From MWAR01 sp035388825 (GTDB taxonomy: Bacteria; Muiribacteriota; Ozemobacteria; Ozemobacterales; Ozemobacteraceae), in assembly GCA_035388825.1 (NCBI GenBank), contig DAOOQQ010000012.1, positions 25,717-89,716 of the forward strand: a stretch of DNA of 64,000 nt. The letters run 5' to 3'. How positions within the stretch are numbered: position 1 is the stretch's first letter; every line of letters begins with the position of its first letter. Of this stretch, positions 61,607 to 64,000 are shown one piece after another. The translations under genes were made by a program, and so were the position numbers. The notes under the pieces are model-generated. The model made no database searches and was not told the DNA's origin. It saw only the letters and a program-made list of their open reading frames with translations.

Positions 61607-61703
61607 GACCCCCCTGCCGATCACCCTCCGTGAGTCTCCCCGTCGAAAATCAACGTCTCTGGTGGATGAATGATAAAATCAGGATGATGAGGAACACGCT
61701 CAT

Positions 61704-61962
61704 CACAGAGGACACGAAGAACACAGAGGCTGCACGGAGAATATACCGATCCTCCGTGAATTCTTTGTGTCCTCTGTGTTCTCTGTGCTGAAGCTGTTGT
61801 TCGGCGTGTTCCTTCCGTCTTTTCACGAACGATTGTCGGGAAGAGCCTCACATACCAGACATCGAGGCAACGAGAATTCTTTCATCAACAAGACCCCAAA
61901 ACACAAAGAACACTGGCAGCCTCATCGAAGGATTCTTTGTGGCTTCGTGTCTCGGTGGTGAA
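61704..61962. repeat. CACAGAGGACAC-type dispersed repeats in a gene-free gap
   Basis: Two opposed blocks, CACAGAGGACACGAAGAA (61704-61721 and on) and CTTTGTGTCCTCTGTGTTCT (61763-61782 and on), form a large imperfect inverted repeat. A third unit TTCTTTGTGGCTTCGTGTCT lies at 61933-61952, followed by CGGTGGTGAA. Related units occur at 10201-10237. Such low-complexity repeats recur between genes in many environmental bacteria and give spurious short open frames. The whole gap 61610-61990 holds nothing else that I can see. Confidence 0.7.
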
Positions 61963-61990
61963 CCGTTCTCGAAGCCCCTTTTACGGCCGC

Positions 61991-64000
61991 TTAGGGCTTT
62001 TTGGGGGCGGATTTCTCGGGAGGAACCGGGGGGACCGGGGCGTAGGGAAGCGTCAGGCGGAACGTCGATCCTTTTCCCGGCTCGGATTCGACCCCGGCCT
62101 CGCCCTGATGTACATGGGCGATCTGCCGGACGAGCGCCAGTCCCAGCCCGGTGCCGCCGACGTCACGGTTGAGGGTGCTCTCGACCCGGAAGAATTTGCT
62201 GAACAGCTGCTTCTGGTCCTCGCGGGAGATGCCGGGGCCGGTGTCCGTCACGGCAATGGTGTAGTTGTTGATATCGTATGTCAGGGCGAGGGTGACCCGG
62301 CCGCCCTCGGGGGTGTACTTCACGGCATTGCTGAGCAGGTTCAACACGCACTGGTGCACGAGGTCCGCGTCGCAGATGGCGGTTTTGTCCGTGTCCGGCA
62401 GCCGGACGTCCAGGGTGTGCCCCTTCTTCTGCACATCCGCCGCGATCACCGATGCGGCTTTCTTCATCAGTCCGTGCAGGCCGATCGTGGCGAACTTGTA
62501 CGCCTTGCGGCCGGCCTCCATCTTCGACAGGTCCAGGATATCGTTGATCAGGTTCGTCAGCCGCACGGCCTCGTCGAGCACGATCTGGAGATAGTCGCGC
62601 CGGGTCTGCACGTCATCCGTCTCGTCGTCGAGCAGCATCTCGGTGTAGGCCCGGATCGAGGTGAGCGGGGTGCGCAGCTCGTGGCTGACGTTGCTGACGA
62701 ACTCGGTTTTCATCTGGTCGATCTCGCGTTCGAGGGTGATGTCGCGCGAGAGGCCCATGCAGGCGATCACCTCACCCTGGGCGTTCGTGATCCGCTTGGC
62801 GTAAAACGCGAGTCGCCGCTTGATCCCGCCGCGCGGGTCGGTGATCGTGACCTCGCCCCGCCGGGGCCGGGCCGAGCCGTTCTGCGCGCCGTCCGGGTCG
62901 ATGCTCGCGCCGTCGGTGCAGACCGCGATGCCGGGCCGCTCGAAAATCCCCGGCCACTTCTTCCCCAGCCACGCGTCGCGGTCGATCTCGTAGAACGAGC
63001 AGTAGGCCGGGTTCATATAGAGAATGATATCGTTCTCGTCGAACAGGATGATGCCTTCGTTGGTGTTCTCGAACAGCGCCCGGAACTTGATCCGCTCGTC
63101 ATCGAGGTCGCGCGCGGCCTGGGCGGCATCGTGCGCCGCCTTTTCCAGACGGCCCCGCGTCTCCTTCAGGGCCTCGTCGGCGTCCTTGAGCTTGCCCTCG
63201 AGAATGCCGGCAAGCCCCTTGATGCGTTCGGAGACCAATGGATAGAAAATGCTATAGAATCCGAAGAAGAGGAACCACGAAAGCGCGAGGTTGATGCTTT
63301 CGCCTGCCAGGGCGCGCGGCAGATGGGTGATGTGGCCGCCCGAGGCGACGAGAACCGAGTTGCAGGCCTGCATGAACATGAAAAACGTCACGCCGAGCCC
63401 GAGCGCCCCCGCCCACATCGCCCGGCGCCGGATCCCGACGCCGAGAACGAGGAAACACGCCCCGACGGCCATCGGGATCAGATTGAAGGTGGCGGCACCC
63501 GGCGCGGCCGTTCCGGCCCCGAGGGCGATCGTGCCGCTGCCGCTGTCGTAGTTCGCCCGGACGTTCACGGCAAGGCCGATCAGCGGCCCGATGCTGCCGA
63601 GGCCGAGAAACAGGATGCCGAGGATGATCAGCAGCAGCCCGAACCAGTCGACCCACCGGTCGGCGTTGATGTCCGTGAACCGCTCGACGACGAGCCTCCA
63701 GACGACCTTGACGGGTTCGGTGCCCGCGAGCGCCCAGCCGAGCAGTACGAGCGGCAGCGGGGTGGTGCACCAGCTCAACACCATGCCGATGCCGCCCGTC
63801 AGATACGCCAGCCAGCCCAGCTTCTCCCGCAGCGTGATCTTGTCGGGCCAGTCGGGCCCCTGGAGCAGCTCGAGAACCCGTTCGGTCGAGACGAGCGCCG
63901 CGCCGGTCCCGATCCAGTTCAGGCCGTGCCACACCCCGTCGACATTTCCCACCGACAGCAGCCGGAACATGCCGTAGACGAACGCGGTCAGGCCTGCCAC
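61991..64000 (-). CDS. sensor histidine kinase, N-terminus beyond window
   Basis: At least 669 residues; the frame is open to the window edge, so the start is not seen. The N-terminal third is a membrane domain with several helices. A coiled-coil stretch (ADEALKETRGRLEKAAHDAA), a PAS domain (FENTNEGIILFDENDIILYM), a HisKA region with the phospho-acceptor histidine in NVSHELRTPLTS and a HATPase domain (LLSNAVKYTPEGG, DTGPGI, GTGLGLALVRQI) follow, with a Pro/Lys-rich tail. It would autophosphorylate and pass phosphate to a response regulator that is not in the window. AT-rich islets lie at 62260, 63020 and 63245. Confidence 0.92.
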   Translation of the reverse strand: MAGLTAFVYGMFRLLSVGNVDGVWHGLNWIGTGAALVSTERVLELLQGPDWPDKITLREKLGWLAYLTGGIGMVLSWCTTPLPLVLLGWALAGTEPVKVVWRLVVERFTDINADRWVDWFGLLLIILGILFLGLGSIGPLIGLAVNVRANYDSGSGTIALGAGTAAPGAATFNLIPMAVGACFLVLGVGIRRRAMWAGALGLGVTFFMFMQACNSVLVASGGHITHLPRALAGESINLALSWFLFFGFYSIFYPLVSERIKGLAGILEGKLKDADEALKETRGRLEKAAHDAAQAARDLDDERIKFRALFENTNEGIILFDENDIILYMNPAYCSFYEIDRDAWLGKKWPGIFERPGIAVCTDGASIDPDGAQNGSARPRRGEVTITDPRGGIKRRLAFYAKRITNAQGEVIACMGLSRDITLEREIDQMKTEFVSNVSHELRTPLTSIRAYTEMLLDDETDDVQTRRDYLQIVLDEAVRLTNLINDILDLSKMEAGRKAYKFATIGLHGLMKKAASVIAADVQKKGHTLDVRLPDTDKTAICDADLVHQCVLNLLSNAVKYTPEGGRVTLALTYDINNYTIAVTDTGPGISREDQKQLFSKFFRVESTLNRDVGGTGLGLALVRQIAHVHQGEAGVESEPGKGSTFRLTLPYAPVPPVPPEKSAPKKP

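Noticed and set aside
61621..61851. Short open frame rich in SLCVLRVLC-type residues
   Set aside because: Lies wholly in the CACAGAGG inverted repeat; this peptide pattern is a known artefact of such repeats.

Overview
The window is a GC-rich bacterial chromosome segment (mid-60s % GC by eye), densely coded on both strands. It has no rRNA, no CRISPR array and no recognisable transposase or phage gene. Heptose and LPS-type genes (gmhB, a GT9 heptosyltransferase), a secretin-type N-domain protein, Skp/OmpH-like secreted proteins and two minor-pseudopilin operons point to a Gram-negative envelope. The abundance of pseudopilin-like and lineage-specific secreted proteins reminds me of uncultured groups such as Candidatus Riflebacteria/Ozemobacteria. 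That placement is an impression only; it needs a marker-gene tree from ligA, clpX, tig and hfq.

Layout. 1-6.2 kb (minus): M28 peptidase, MazG-like hydrolase, small membrane protein, branched-chain-amino-acid-type binding protein, membrane-anchored propeller protein and DNA ligase (cut by the window edge), closely spaced and probably one transcript. 6.3-10.1 kb: secreted rhodanese, PfkB kinase, SagB-type oxidoreductase, degenerate GIY-YIG protein and DUF2087 regulator. 10.4-13.9 kb (plus): pseudopilin operon 1. 13.9-20.5 kb (minus): polysaccharide deacetylase, a candidate sigma-54-driven small RNA, hfq, a 1024-residue TPR protein and a dynamin-like GTPase. 20.6-25.5 kb (plus): two tandem GT-C-type membrane proteins and a zinc-ribbon/SH3-like exported protein.

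25.5-31.9 kb (minus) is the most striking locus: a tubulin/FtsZ-like protein of 1050 residues, a small membrane protein, a membrane-anchored vWA protein and a second dynamin-like GTPase. It fits a predicted but, to my knowledge, experimentally uncharacterised membrane-remodelling system (FtsZ-like tubulin plus vWA plus GTPase). 32.2-36.0 kb (plus): HD-GYP phosphodiesterase, BMP-family binding protein, secretin N-domain protein and glycine-zipper protein. 36.2-39.5 kb: methylthioadenosine phosphorylase converging on a PfkB kinase and an NTT-like transporter.

39.6-42.0 kb (minus): two paralogous, extremely basic exported proteins flank a secreted protein that carries an internal pilin-like helix. 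42.0-44.9 kb: gmhB-GT9 pair and a Trm112/TIM-barrel pair. 44.9-51.5 kb (minus): a 1542-residue secreted protein followed by three minor pilins, laid out like a PilY1-minor pilin operon. 51.6-55.0 kb (minus): four exported proteins, three of them Skp/OmpH-like relatives. 55.1-58.1 kb (plus): FecR-like protein, ECF sigma factor and zinc anti-sigma/FecR protein. 58.1-61.6 kb (minus): tRNA-Leu, tRNA-Gly, tig, clpP and clpX. 62-64 kb (minus): sensor histidine kinase, N-terminus outside the window.

Also notable are a 72-bp near-identical repeat lying inside two unrelated genes on opposite strands, and scattered AT-rich islets inside otherwise GC-rich genes, many with short inverted repeats.
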